64,000 nucleotides of DNA from Terana coerulea (GCA_024811115.1 JAKOGH010000733.1:1-64000); one strand, 5' to 3'; positions 25,211 through 37,205 are shown, counted from the first letter of the stretch. Translations and numbers: made by a program. Notes: generated by a model from the sequence alone, not told the origin.

Positions 25211-27072
25211 ATGTCTCGAACAATGTCAGACACAACTCTCTCTCCTGCTCCGTTCAGTCCTTTCTCGACCTACTCTGTAACGAGTGGCGCCACCTCCGAT
25301 GGTATGCACAACCTCCAAGTCCGTCTGCGCATCTGCTGTGCCTGGCTCATTTCGTTTGCAGATGCTCCTGACTTGGGGGCCTTCAACACTGTCTTCCGCG
25401 AACTGAACACTTTCCACCATCGCACTAACGACGACGATATCCATTTCGCGGATAGCGACTCCGCTCGAACACCTACGTCTACCTTCCTGCTCTCCGATTA
25501 CGAATCTGAAGTTCCTGTGGGATCAACTGTGTGGACTCAGGGGCCCATAGCCGACTACCTCGACCAATCCGACTCCAGCGACAGCTCGAGCCCGGTCGAT
25601 GTTCAGGATGACGCCGAGCCGCCATCCATCAGCCTCGCCGGTGTGTTCGACTTCCTTGCGGAGGAGCGTGTGCGATTAGCGGCGCTGCGCGACGCAAATA
25701 CGACTGCGGGACGGGCTGCGGGACACAGCTCGTCCGCGACATCGGACGGGACGTGGAGACATGTCGTGCCCACCCGCCGGAGACGCCGCAAACGCAAGGA
25801 CCAGCGGTCGCAGTCTGCGCACGACCAGGTCCGCCGTTCGATGCACTCCGACGCCACTGCAGATGCCCACGACGAGAATGACGAAGAGGAGGAGGACGAG
25901 GGGGAGGGCTCCACATCCGATTCCGCGCCTGCCAACTACTATGAGTCGACCCCAGTATCGCCCTTGCCGGGTCGCCGCAGGCGAGAACGCACGAACCTGC
26001 CACGACCAGAGGAGAAAGAGGCCCGTCTCACCATACACCAAAGCCGGTCTACACCATCGCTCAGATTACAGACGACCGTTCCCATCGATCCTCGTGTCCT
26101 CCAGCTCAGAAACCTTGCCCACAAACTGCGTATGCTGTATCCTAAAGAAGCAACTTATCTTTCCGCCATTCTATCTCACGACCATGCCGATGACACCGAT
26201 TTCGTGGACCCGAGAGGCCCTACCCCGCAGTCAAGAGACGCATTGATCCATGTTTTCATTGACCAGTGAGTCCCTCGTCATATTGTATTCCGTTTGTGTA
26301 CTGATCGAATGGTAGCTCGAATATACTTATTGGGTTCATCGTATATCTTAAACGACACTTGCATCGTATGAACCGGAAAGCAGCTCAACACATGTGTCAT
26401 GCAGCGCTTGCGCTCATCCTCGAACGCGGCCGGCCAGTTACGCGGAGGGTGCTGGCGACCTCTTCGCCTCTATATCAACCTGTAGACTCTGCAGAGCAGC
26501 TGGGTTACGAAGTCCACGTTTTACAGCGAGTGCCCGACGAGGGCTCCGGCGCCGATAGGCAGCACCCGTATAACTCGAACTCCAGCAGCGGTGGCGACAA
26601 CAACGCGCGTCCGCAGTATCCCTCCCAGTCCTCGTCGCAGTACGTCAAGAACAACAGCTCCCGAAGGCCCAAAGGCCATTCCCGCAAGCCCTCGTCCATG
26701 GGCGGTGGGGGAACCTCGAATGAGTCCGACAACAACACGCAGAATACTCTCGCCTCACCTGTCCGCAAGAGGTATCGCGAACAAGGCGTCGACGAGCTTC
26801 TTCAGCTGAAGCTGCATCAAGCGATTGCAAGCGTGGACGAGGTGCCCGCTAATGCGACGATCGTTCTCGCTACTGGGGACGGTAACGTCGGGCAGTTCAA
26901 CGAGGAAGGCTTCCTGGGCTGCGTGCGTCTGGCTTTGAAGAAGGGCTGGAAGGTCGAGTTGTATGCTTGGGAAGGTGGACTAAGCAAGACGTGGAAGAGG
27001 GAGTTTGGCGGGAACAAGAAGTTCGAAGTTTACATGCTCGATCGATTTGCCATTGACCTGTTGGAGCTTTGA
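25211..27072 (+). CDS. NYN-domain (PIN-like) putative ribonuclease
   Basis: Three exons, 25211-25301, 25362-26265 and 26316-27072, joined by 60- and 50-nt GT-AG introns, give 583 aa. The NYN fold is split in sequence. The first strand, HVFIDHSNILIGF, straddles the second intron. The C-terminal half (about residues 510-583) has ATGDGN, a helix LGCVRLALKKGWKVELYAW, and ends FAIDLLEL. The acidic Asp residues of FIDHSN and GDGN are the expected metal-binding positions. Between the halves lies a Ser/Asn/Gly-rich insert of roughly 100 residues, and the N-terminal 320 residues are largely disordered with a basic RRRRRKRKD cluster and an acidic run. NYN proteins in other eukaryotes act on RNA; that role here is inferred. 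The start is the first ATG, after a likely TATA at about 25088. Confidence 0.85.
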
Positions 27073-27720
27073 CATGCCGGTATACCCCACCACGCAAGCA
27101 CGACGACTACAAGGACGAGCGTTCTCCATGGACTCCTTTTTTGATTCTTACCAGTCTCCGCATACAGGGTTTATGGGTGTCAGATCACTTTTGTGTGTAC
27201 CACAAAGTTTGTAGCAAACTAAACTCGTCTAGTATTGTATTTGTATGTACGTAGAATAACTCCCCGCTCTCCTAGCGATTAGGATCATGTATACTATTCG
27301 CACGTGTATCTGTGTATAATCCACCGCACTCTTCAGCCTCACAGCTTGCACTGCGTGATGTACTTATCGACGATGCTGTCACTTCTACCGAGGGTGTTCC
27401 TTCGAGCAAACTTCGAACGCAATACGCAGGTCCATCCGGCACCGGGCAGAGTTACTAGTCCTCCGGCGTGCTGCCCGGCCAGTGCTTACGATCTTGTAAG
27501 GAGCTGCGGAGTGATGTCAGCAGATCCGGGGCAGTGTAACTAATATACTATTGTTCGGACGGGCGGACGCTCATCGCAATAACGTCGCGGGCCGGCAACC
27601 CTGCTATCAAGTGAATCACAATGCTCCAAGATCTCAGGCTTTCGAAGCGGGAGACTCGTGCATTGATGTGGCCGTGGGCGAGTGCTGATATCGTTCAGTC
27701 TCTCATACCAGCACCCACGG
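27073..27720. other. Intergenic region
   Basis: No gene or repeat was recognised between the NYN gene and ATG27. Confidence 0.5.
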
Positions 27721-29040
27721 ATGACAGCCATGTCGTTCACCTACCTGCTCGTGCTCGTGGCCGCCATTCTCGCCGGGCTGGTCGCTGCAGGCGACACCGT
27801 GCGCCTGGACTCGCTCACCGCGCAATGCGAGTTCATGGTCGACGAACACAAATTTAATCTCTGTCCTCTGGTCCAGCAGTGGAGGCAGAAGGGGCTGTTT
27901 GTCGGGTTCGTCAAGAACACGCCGCCGACGGTCACCTACAGCTCGTACAAGATCTCTCTGGAGGGCCCGCTGCCCAAGAACGATAGCTTCCCAGCGGATA
28001 TGCAGGTACGCGCAAGATTACCTTGGTGGGTGGGGTGATAACGAATGCAACTCTAGTGTCCGCCAGGGACGACGATCTGTATGACCTGTGAGTGTACTTT
28101 GTTAGTTTTGCAAGGCCTTCCACCGATGGTTTGTCCAGCATGGAACAGACCGAAAGACAAGACTTGGAAAGAAGGCCGTATCCTGTCTACGATACCTGTC
28201 GCAGGGAGCTTGTCTGGGTCGGAACCCTTCGTGCAGAAGGGGAATGATTATTACCCTGGAGTGAACATCTCCGCACGGATGGCCCCTAAGAGCTGGGGTA
28301 GTAACGACTGTACGTCCCCCACAGTCCTCAAAGCGGCGCCCAGTATGCTTACTCCTACATTTGACATGTAGTGGCCCTCTCACTGAGCTTTTACGGCGGC
28401 TACTTTGTCGACCAAAAGCAAATGGCAAACATTCGCTTCGTATGTACCCAAAGCCACGCTGAGGTGAGTCGACTTTCTACGCCTAACTGAAGACTGCGGA
28501 CTAAGGCGCCAGGTGCTTAGTCAAAGCTCCGGCACGTTCACACCCATGACGGAAGCCACTTCTTTTCATGGACGACTCCCCATGCATGCGGGAGCCAGGA
28601 AGCCGTCGCTCCGCCGGACGATAGCGGCACGGAGCACGAAGACGATGGCTTCGTCCCGCCACCCTTGATGAACCGCTTCAGCTGGAACTGGACTATCGTC
28701 TTTGGCTCTGCGTACGCTACAACTTCAAAATTCTGTCTCGCACATTGGACTTATAAGCTTTCAGCTGCGTTATCGGCGCGATTGCGTACCTAATCTACTA
28801 CCCACCGGCCCCTCTCCGCCGCCGGGTCCAGCTGTACCTCAAGGAGCACCCGTCCATGCTGCGCTGGCGCGTCGGCGAGAATGTGCTGGTGCGCTGGGCC
28901 CACGAGGAGGTGCTCTCGACGACTTCGACGGCGAGACAGTCGTCAACGGCGACGACGTGCACTACACCGACGAGCGCCAGATTCCACTGAAGCCGTCACC
29001 GAGAAAGAGCGGCGTCACCACCTACGGTACGGCGAACTGA
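27721..29040 (+). CDS. ATG27: Autophagy-related protein 27 (Atg27), MRH-domain membrane protein
   Basis: Type I membrane protein that in yeast cycles between Golgi, vacuole and pre-autophagosomal sites and supports Atg9 trafficking. Exons are 27721-28005, 28057-28087, 28139-28309, 28372-28463, 28521-28711 and from 28765 on. Seen in order are a signal peptide (residues 1 to about 24), a Cys-rich mannose-6-phosphate-receptor-like luminal domain (CEF, CPPGTTICMT, IPVAGSLSG, FYGGYF, IRFVCTQ, THDGSHFFSWTTPHAC) and one transmembrane segment (VFGSACVIGAIAYLIYY) followed by a basic cytosolic tail. The tail frame breaks near 28908. The zero frame stops at 28988-28990, whereas the next frame encodes an acidic stretch and QIPLKPSPRKS with a YGT ending, as expected for fungal Atg27 tails, up to stop 29038-29040. 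One missing base would give 348 aa. ATG12 genes lie just downstream on the other strand. Confidence 0.9.
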
Positions 29041-29363
29041 TCTCCTTCCTCACGTAAGTACGACCTGGACGCTGTATGATTGGTCTGCTTGGATTGCTGT
29101 GATTTTGTACGATTTACCCTTAGTATCTGGGTTGTAGATTTATCATTCGATATGCAGGCTATCCACTGATATGTGGTGCTGTAGATTAGGCTGCTTGTAC
29201 TCTCCAGATGTTGTATGTAAAATTAGAAAAAGATCGCACTGTATTATGACATACTCAATGGTGGGGATGTGTGTACATTGACTGAGCATACCGTGCTATG
29301 AGGAGGTTATAAGGATCCATGGGTCCGTGAAGCTACGCCACGGTACGCTCATGTTGGCACGTT
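29041..29363. other. Convergent intergenic region between ATG27 and ATG12-B
   Basis: The 3' ends of ATG27 (plus) and ATG12-B (minus) face each other across about 320 bp. No gene was recognised. Confidence 0.5.
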
Positions 29364-29900
29364 TCAGCCCCATGCAGCAGTCGTACTGCACATTATGGTC
29401 TTCAGCGTTCTGATATATACTTGCAACGTGAAGATGTACGGACCTGTAATTGACGATCAAATGTCCTTCCGTCGCAAATGCCTTTACATGAATCAGCGCG
29501 CCGCTCGCAAAGATCCTCGACATAAGAGGCACCTTGTACAAGTTGCCAACCAGGTCATCTGGCACAGGGGCAAATGCTAAGTTGATATACGTAAACTGAG
29601 GACGCCAAAGATCAATTGAGCATGTAAAGCTAACAACTCACTGCAAGACACTCACCAAAGGATCATTCGCTTTACAACCAAGCTGTTTTCGCAGGAACTG
29701 GACGACAGCCTGAAATTGGTACGATGCAGTAATATTGTATCTATTACGCTTCATGATTGGAGCGTTTCCTACCGCTTTGAAGCGGATGGTCACTGGCCAC
29801 AGTTCAACGAAATTCCCGTGATTGGCAGCCTAGACAACGACGGACCTTTTGACGTATCCTTCTGCTTTTGCGATTCAAGCGCATCCACAGATGTCGGCAT
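29364..29900 (-). CDS. ATG12: Atg12 ubiquitin-like modifier, second copy with short N-terminus
   Basis: Ubiquitin-like protein of the autophagy conjugation system, normally joined to Atg5 through its C-terminal glycine. Exons on the minus strand are 29846-29900, 29656-29792, 29533-29595, 29444-29481 and 29364-29385; spliced length is 315 nt (104 aa) without a break. Exons 2-5 have exactly the lengths of the neighbouring ATG12 (137, 63, 38 and 22 nt). Core motifs are [35 protein letters not shown] and GHLIVNY, ending in AAWG with the terminal Gly. The N-terminus is shortened: the frame is closed just upstream and the first ATG matches an internal Met of the neighbour. A Trp-to-Cys change (LGCK for LGWK) and several substitutions in exon 2 suggest relaxed or altered constraint. 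It may be a diverged functional paralogue or a young pseudogene without disabling lesions. Confidence 0.85.
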
Positions 29901-30564
29901 GCTGGTAGTTAGGAATCAACCTATATGGTTCCGGATGTGGACCCGAAATGTCCGTTTTGGTGATGCACTGCGCACCTACTCGGAACACAGCGAGGCCGCG
30001 TTTGGCGTAGGGTCCCTACGTCCAGCAGAGTGTAATTGAAATATAGACACGCGGTAGGCCGCGGGAGTGCTCGCGAAGAGTTATCCCGATGCCTACCTGG
30101 CCATGTTCAAGTTGCGGGCGCCAATATGCATGGCCAGGGGAGAAACAGCTTATACACTCGAATTCGTCCAGATGTGGGGCAAATGGGACATGGGAGCCAC
30201 CAGAATACTTATTTGCTAGCTAGCTATCATTGCGCACTACATTCAATACGTCTCAAACGAATGTGTGAGAGCTTTACTCAGTTTCCTAGTCGACGGTTCG
30301 AAACGCATAAGCGCCGTGATTACAACATGGAAGCGCCCGTAGGCCCTTCCCTCACCAGGGGTCGAAAGCAGATAAACGCTCGCTTCGCTCGCAATTATAA
30401 TATATAAGCTTAGCTGTCGCAGTGCGCACTACACAGAGCACGTCGTGTTCCAAGGGTAAGCAGGCGGGTATATGCGAGTTTCAATACATCCTGACCAGAC
30501 GAATGCACTGCCTAGGATCGCGTCTACGAACAAGTAATTCGCAGCACTTCGTGGCCGTGCTAAA
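29901..30564. other. Spacer between the two ATG12 genes
   Basis: About 660 bp with no recognised gene. It would hold the promoter of ATG12-B. I saw no clear similarity to the sequence upstream of the other ATG12. Confidence 0.5.
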
Positions 30565-31172
30565 TCAGCCCCAAGCTGCTGTCGTACTGAGAGATCCTTT
30601 AGTTATCTTTGATTGTCGTTTGGAAAGGCTAGCCACACACCTGTAGTTCACTATTAGATGCCCTTCCGTAGCAAATGACTATATTCGAGTTTCAATATGA
30701 CAGCAAAAGCGTTGGACATGAGATACGACGCACTTTATACAAGTTTGATACTGTGTCATCCGGCGCAGGGGCGAATGCGAGATTGATATACGTAAACTGA
30801 ACATAGCAGGGTGTTCAGTACATGAGCACCAATTTAAGCTTCACGTACGCACCAGCGGATCCCCAGTCTTCCATCCCAACTCTTTCCTCAGAAACTGTAT
30901 AACAGCCTGAAACCTATTCGAGGCCGTGATCTTGTACAGATTCTGCTTCATGATTGGGGCATTGCCCACCGCCTTGAACCGCACGACCACTATCCACCGG
31001 CGGGGCAAGTGTTAGCGAAATGGACGACGCTGGGTGAGGCGGGCTGACCTTTGGATGGGTCTTTCTTCTTGTACGATTCAAGGGCATCGAGGGCGTCCTG
31101 CATGTTGGCACCAGCGTCGAGCGATGTCCATGCCGAGGGGAGAGCACGAGTGTGTGCCTCCGGGCTGCCCAT
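30565..31172 (-). CDS. ATG12: Atg12 ubiquitin-like autophagy modifier
   Basis: Ubiquitin-like modifier activated by Atg7, transferred by Atg10 and conjugated to Atg5; the Atg12-Atg5-Atg16 complex then promotes Atg8 lipidation. Exons on the minus strand are 31049-31172, 30853-30989, 30734-30796, 30641-30678 and 30565-30586, with 54-59 nt introns, giving 127 aa. The N-terminal 40 residues are variable. The fold follows with [53 protein letters not shown] and [11 protein letters not shown], ending in AAWG with the required C-terminal Gly immediately before TGA. Length and motifs match fungal Atg12 closely. The last two exons are very short, so automated annotation could easily miss the conserved end. 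Confidence 0.95.
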
Positions 31173-32475
31173 CAGTGCAATGTCCGGGCGTAGCGGTTTT
31201 CGGGGTCGCTACGCCTCTGACTCTCTTTAGGCCAAGACCCCGGGCTGGCGTTTACAACCACACCTTTTCCTCGTTCCTCCCGTCAAAGCTCTCTTATTCG
31301 AATTTCACACTTTCCCTTCATTTTCTGCGACAGTCAACTATGCTGCCACGTTCATCGTAAATATTCTCGCGCTTTCGAAGCCGCAAAGCCTCACCGAGTC
31401 TCGCTACGGCTCTACCTGCTCTGGAAGATCCATAGCTACACTTGCGACGCTTCAGGTTAGCATGACGGTAAGTATTATACAGTGCGTGTCGCGGACAAAC
31501 TAGTGTTCTTTCAGGATCATTGGGCGTCGGAAGTATGCGGTCCTCGTGTTCAAGCAGATTTCAACAGCGGCGGTTACAGCGCCCTACGGACTCGCGAGCG
31601 TGCGTGGGGCTGGAGTACCGGAAGTGAAAATTTGCTTTGGCCCTATAATCTAGGTGTGTTCACATCGTTAATCTCACGGATTCCGAGGGTTTTCAAAGCG
31701 TTGACGCAGCATACCAATACCGAGTGGGCCAGCCCTTTGCACTCGGGACTCAAACGTCAGAAATGTGTAGGACGACCACTTGAAGGTCCTTGACCTTACC
31801 TTAACAGTCATCAGAACACATCCATCCGACTTGCAATTGTCCTTTATCGAGCGCGCTCATGTCCGCTCTGTGCGAACAGTTCTGGTGCTAGCAACTCCGT
31901 ACGCCGTCAGGGGAAACCCTTACTGTCAGAGCAGCCTGAGGGTTGTCAATCTAGGCATAACGCTTGGCCATGTTGTGCCAAAATGCTGTGTGTAGATTGA
32001 CCATCCCAAGTCTGGAAAGCATGCTGCCGCGATGGTGAGCCTTCGACTTCGGTTCTTCCAAATGCCGTCAAGGATACCACACCAAACCGAAACCGGTGCT
32101 ATGTCACGTCGGTCTAATCCATCCGTCCCGCAGTGTCATCAAGGATTGACAATACTGTTTTGCCTTCCTCGTATCATTGAATGCACACTCGAGACTGGGC
32201 GAATTCGCCTCGTGTATGTTTGCGGAGTTGGTGCGAGCACATGCTTAACGGAGCCATTGTACTTACGGGACCACAGCCCCAGCCACCAGCGTGACGGCTC
32301 GTCCGGTCACAGCCCAACTGACGACTTACCCAAGCTGAGCCGGTTCCTTCATCGGCGACGCTATTTCCGCGCCTGGCATGATAAGCAACAAGACACAATA
32401 AGAAGCAGATCCAGGACGCCCTCGCTTCCTCTGCTCCGTCAAGCGTTCGCCCTTGGTAACAGCTCGTGTCCGGAC
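31173..32475. other. Gene-poor interval upstream of ATG12 and the DUF6533 gene
   Basis: About 1.3 kb divides ATG12 (minus) from the DUF6533 gene (plus). A pyrimidine-rich stretch near 31265-31330 could be a leader on the plus strand, and frames at 31482-31793 and 32032-32535 show no recognised domain. Nothing can be called securely. Confidence 0.4.
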
Positions 32476-34327
32476 ATGTCTACGCTGGGCATCCCGTACG
32501 AGACTGTCATCGAGCATGGAGCCGCTGTAAAGTGAGTGTGCAGAATGCATCACCTCGCCTGTGACACGTGTTGATGGGAAACGCAGGGCCTTGTCGCGTG
32601 CGTTTTGCGCGTGTTTCTTTGTGGACGCGAGAGTCGCTGAACAATCTTTACCTCACAGTCGTCGGCCTAACAGCTCTGCTGTACGACCACCTCCTGACTG
32701 TATGCAGCCTTTCCCCAATTTCCTCCTCCTCCTGTGTGACTCACGGGTTTCAATAGCTCGATCGTGAGGTATGGACATGTCTCTCGTTCTGCCGCCTGTA
32801 CTGACAGCAAGTAGGTAGATCTCATATGGAGAGGCCGAGTTGGGTTCGTGTCTATGATCTTCCTGCTGGTACGTAACGTCTCGCTGCATCCACTGCATTT
32901 ACTGATCTATTCATTTTATGTCTTAGAATCGGTACATAGTGTGCGTAGTTTGGTCTCCAGATATAGTTAGGGACGACGCTGACATCTCTTCCGTGAAGGC
33001 CATGCATGCTGATTGTAGACACCTATGGTGCGTGTACCACCCAGATGTCTTAGCGATTACCCTGACACCGACCCCTCGCAGAGCTGTCTGGCGTTGCGCC
33101 CGGTTCAGTGCTGGTGAGTGCTTCACTGTCTCGTTGCTGGGACGATCCACTGACACCCTACCCAGTTCTGCAAGATTTGGACCGCTATTCAGAGCTATCT
33201 GACCGTCGCATCGTTCATCTCGATTCACGGTGGGTACTGTCCACTTGCCTTCTGCTAACGATCTCTCAACTCCACCTGGTATCAGTCGTCGTCGCGATCA
33301 GGGTCTACGTTCTTCATAATGGCCGTTGGTGGGTGCGGCGAATACTCTGGACGAGCGGTGTTCTGTACTGCCTGTCATCGGTGACAATCGTGACGGTTGG
33401 GACTATATCGGTCGTCTGTGAGTTGGGTCCTCTGTATGCGAAGCTCCGCTCTGACAGTCGCTGTAGCGACTTTACAGCCATATCATGGCGCATGCGTAGG
33501 CACCGTACGTTTCCGCCAGGGCCTATGTAGCGCAGTTCCTCATGCATCCCCTACTCAGATCCCCTGGTTCCTCTGGCTTACTTGGCTTCCAAGGTCCGTT
33601 CGACGTCAAGTCTCATCCGCGATGGGGTGCTGATCACAAGGCATGGCAGTGTTGTATTCGAATTCGTTCTCTTCATTCTCACTCTCCTTGCCATGCTCAA
33701 TCAAGAAGGCAATCGCTCCTTTACCAAGCTCACATTCATTCTTTACCGCGACGGTACGACCGATGATCTCACAACCATCTTCGCCCGCTTATTCCAAAGG
33801 TTTCTATAGGCTTGATGTACTTCCTTGCTATAACCAGTATGTCGTTCCTTATCAAGTTAATATCAAGGCATTGACGGACATCGAATTCACAGGCTGCTCG
33901 TCGTTTTGCCTCATGTGAGCCCAATTGACTACTCAATGCATGAGAATAGCTGACAAGGTTCATAGAGTATGGGCCTTTGCTCCTGTGACGCTCAACGGCC
34001 TTTCTCGATAGTTAGTTGTTTATATTTCTCCTGCTTGCATCGCTAATCTTGTCCTGTAGTTTCGCATTGGCGATGGTCAATATTGTCGCTTCCCGCATGG
34101 TCCTCAATCTCAAGGCGTACGCTGCGTCGAAGCGGCGCACTATTACCGAAGCGAGTTCATCGCCTTCAATGGCTTATCCATCGATAGCTTTCGTCTCATA
34201 TCATCCTTCCCGTGATGAGCGTTATCCCGCTCAGAACGCATCCAACTCCACACCAGAGTCTTTTGTTGACATCGAGCTGTATACCATTGAACGAGAATAT
34301 CAGCAGCTAGGCACGAGGTTAAGATGA
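32476..34327 (+). CDS. DUF6533-domain multi-pass membrane protein
   Basis: Basidiomycete integral membrane protein of unknown function. The DUF6533 core is spread over short exons. One ends YLTVVGLTALLYDHLLT (to 32699), then come a 12-nt exon (32757-32768), exon 32815-32868 with EVDLIWRGRVGFVSMIFLL, and NRYI from 32927. Later parts include an exon from 33166 (FCKIWTAIQSYLTVASFI), a segment ending near 33417 with IRVYVLHNGRWWVRR, an exon 33467 to about 33592, then VVFEFVLFILTLLAM, and a final exon with LAMVNIVASRMVLNLKAY ending at stop 34325-34327. The start is unsettled: ATG 32476 opens a short peptide with a GTGAGT donor, but its phase does not fit the next exon; ATG 32574 is in frame with the core. 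The region 32930-33113 needs two introns around a very small exon. Confidence 0.75.
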
Positions 34328-34787
34328 AATGGATCTGGATTTAGGTTATTGCATTAACATCGCACTGTATGATTAGGCGAACTGTATCCTTAGCTTATGG
34401 GTCGTGTACAATGGACTGTTTAGTTGACCCAAACCCCTGCGTTGCAGCAGTGTGGCAGGCTCCCGAATGTCGTGAAGGTGCGTCCTTGCTTATAGCGTTG
34501 ATCAGGCTGTGCATAAACGTATCGCATAAACTGATGAAGACCAGGTCCGCCGGCTGGGAAAGCAGCGTCATGCATGAATCTCGAGACCCGCTTGCTTGCA
34601 TCCCCGCCGAATTCTAAGGGTTATCTATAGGTCATGAGTCCAGGTTGGGATTCAGTTCGACGAACAGATCGCGTGTCACATGGTCCACGCCCGGTCCGCC
34701 GAAGTACGTCCTGCCGTTCGCCATCCAATATGTATGCGACGTACGAAGGCAAAACACAACGACCATATCGGCATTATTGCCTCGACC
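34328..34787. other. Intergenic region
   Basis: Spacer between the DUF6533 and glycosidase genes. It is duplicated in diverged form at 38083-38536. No gene was recognised. Confidence 0.5.
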
Positions 34788-37170
34788 ATGCTCAAGCTGT
34801 TCGTCCTTCGAACGTTGCTCCTATTCCTACTCTCTACATCACTCCGTTCAGCCGCTGGCGCGAGCATCGACCGCCATGCCATCGTCTCGCGCTACAACCC
34901 CACGCGCAACGCGTCCAGTATGACGACACCCATGCAAGTTGGGAACGGGCATTTCGCGTTCGGCGCGGACGTTACAGGGCTGCAAACGTTCCTTCCGTTC
35001 GCGATCATGTCGGACTGGGCTTGGAAGAACGACAGTCTGCCATCCGGCAAGACCTGGGAGGACGTAGAGAACTACAAGGGCGTGGAGTGGGATTTCCATG
35101 GTCGTCCCCTGCAACTCGAGTTTGGCGGGAGAGGCTACCGTTCAGCAATGGCTCATATCGAATCCGAACCGCGTAAACTTGGGACGCGTCGGGCTGCTAT
35201 TCCTTGATCATCAGAACCGGCCATTGAATGTCACGGAAGGCGACCTCACAAACATCCAACAGGAACTCGATCTGTGGACTGGTACGATGACCAGTCGGTT
35301 CAGCTTCGACGGCGAGGACGTCACAGTGACTACCGTGTCCTCCCAAAGCAGTAGCACTATCGGTATTGGAATCAGGTCCCCTCTGCTCAGCTCTGGGAAG
35401 CTTGGCGTTTACTTGGACTTTCCTTGGAACGACGGGTCCGCTAAATTCTCAGCCCCGTTTGTCGGGAGCTGGAATGAAACTGCCAATCACACCACGTCCT
35501 TGCGTGTCGAAGGAAACTTCAATCACAGCGTCCAGGCGCAGATCACGCATTCCATGGTCGCTTCGACCTTCATCACTTCAGTCGGTGGCGACAAGTTTGC
35601 AGTCTCCCGTGACTCTCCTGCTCTGCACCGCTACAGCATTCGTCCGAAAAGCTCCAGTCCATCGTTCTCGCTAGCCCTCAGCTACTCACTTCCTGGCGCG
35701 GTCGATGCTCTTCCGACACACCAAGCAATCGTGAGTGAGTCAGAGAAGACATGGGAGACGTATTGGCTGCAAAACGGTTTCATCGACATTTTGACTGGTT
35801 CCTCCGACCCGAGGGCGGACGAGCTGCAAAGAAGGATTATCCTTTCCCGCTATCTCATGCGTGTCAACGAAGCTGGCGATACTTCCCCGCAGGAGGTGAG
35901 TCCGACCCTGTGCAGCTGAAGAAGCGTATTGCTGATTGGTCGTTTCCTAGTCTGGGTTGGTGAACAACGGCTGGGTGAGATGCGTCCAACACACCTTGAC
36001 AGTATGGGCTGACCGGGATTCATGATAGTACGGGAAGTTTCATATGGAGCAGGTTTTCTGGCATCTCGGGCATTGGGCTCTATGGAACAACTGGGATCTA
36101 CTGAACCGTGCGACGCCGATGTACTCGCGATTCCTCGAGACGTCAATTCAACGTGCGCAGGTGCAAGAAGGCTTCAAAATTGGTGCACGCTGGTCAAAGA
36201 TGACGGATCCATCAGGGCGATCTGCGCCAGGAGAGATAAACGAGCTCCTGATCTGGCAGCAACCACATCCCATTGTGTTCGCAGAATACGAGTATCGTGT
36301 CACGAAGTCCCACGCGACGCTCAACAAATGGAAGAATATCGTGAACGAGACGGCGAACTGGATGGCCGATTTCGCCTGGTTCAATGCCAGCACTGGTCTG
36401 TACGACTTAGGTCCGCCGATGTGTAGGTCACCTCAGCTCCTGTCCTTGGCTCGCCTGAGGCTAATGTTTTGGACAGATGTCGTGAGCGAGGACACCAGTC
36501 CCAACGTCACCCGAAATCCTGCGTTCGAGCTAGCGTATTGGAGATACGGGCTCGGGCTGGCTGAGACTTGGATGCAGCGTCTCGGCTTGGCGACCCCCAA
36601 GGCCTGGAGCGACGTCAAAGAACGTCTCGCGCCGCTGCCCATAGAGAACGGGCTCTACGCTGTGTATGAAGGAATTGAGCCGAACTTCTGGACCGACCCA
36701 GCATACATCAACGACCATCCTGCTTTGACGGGTCTTCACGGCTGGCTACCATCGATCGATGCTGTGAACTTGACCATCGCAAAGGCTACTGCGGATAAAG
36801 CCTATACAAGTTGGAACATCAGTAATTGTTGGGGGTACGTTCACCGGGATGACCTTGCCCTCTCTGTATTACAGCTCACGCTATATATATTTTTAGCTGG
36901 GACTTCCCGATGCTAGCCATGTCGGCTGCGCGAGATGGGGAGACAGAACAAGCTATCGAGTGGCTACTACACCCACTCTTCCAGTTCGACGACGTCGGCA
37001 TGCCTGTTGGCGGGGTGCGGGTCCCGACGCCGTACTTCCCTGGCTCTGGGGCCTTGTTGTACGCCATAGCCATGATGGCGGGTGGCTGGGATGGAAGTGC
37101 CACACACGCCCCTGGTTTCCCTGCAGATGGGTGGGCAGTGGTAGTCGAGAACATTAGTAAGGCACTGTGA
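34788..37170 (+). CDS. Secreted six-hairpin glycosidase-like protein, copy 1 (one-base frameshift)
   Basis: Secreted protein with a signal peptide (MLKLFVLRTLLLFLLSTSLR, cleavage near AAGA), an N-terminal beta-rich part and a helical C-terminal part resembling (alpha/alpha)6 six-hairpin glycosidases of the GH65/GH95 type. Family and activity are inferred and the substrate is unknown. Exons are 34788-35895, 35951-35974 (24 nt), 36029-36422, 36477-36834 and 36897-37170. Conserved-looking stretches include VGNGHFAFGADVTGLQTFLP, HMEQVFWHLGHWALWNNWDL, NISNCWGWDFPMLAMSAAR and VRVPTPYFPGSG. Exon 1 has one extra G at about 35127-35129 (GGCGGGAGAGG, against GGCGGAGAGG in copy 2); without it the spliced product is 718 aa. 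Many N-X-S/T sites fit secretion. Copy 1 lacks the first intron present in copy 2. Confidence 0.75.
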
Positions 37171-37205
37171 CCATAGGCGAGTGGATTCGCGAGCAGGTGT
37201 TCTCT

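Larger units (their letters stand above)
33448..37205. repeat. 3.76-kb tandem duplication, left copy
   Basis: It aligns with 37206 to about 41020 at an offset of 3758 falling to about 3750. It starts inside an intron of the DUF6533 gene (33418-33466) and ends about 35 bp past the glycosidase stop codon. The start carries GCTCTGAC, which is also present at the junction 37206-37213. Confidence 0.9.

Noticed and set aside
33418..33468. Second complete DUF6533 gene in the duplicated segment
   Set aside because: The duplication starts inside this intron, so the right copy lacks the start and the core domain.
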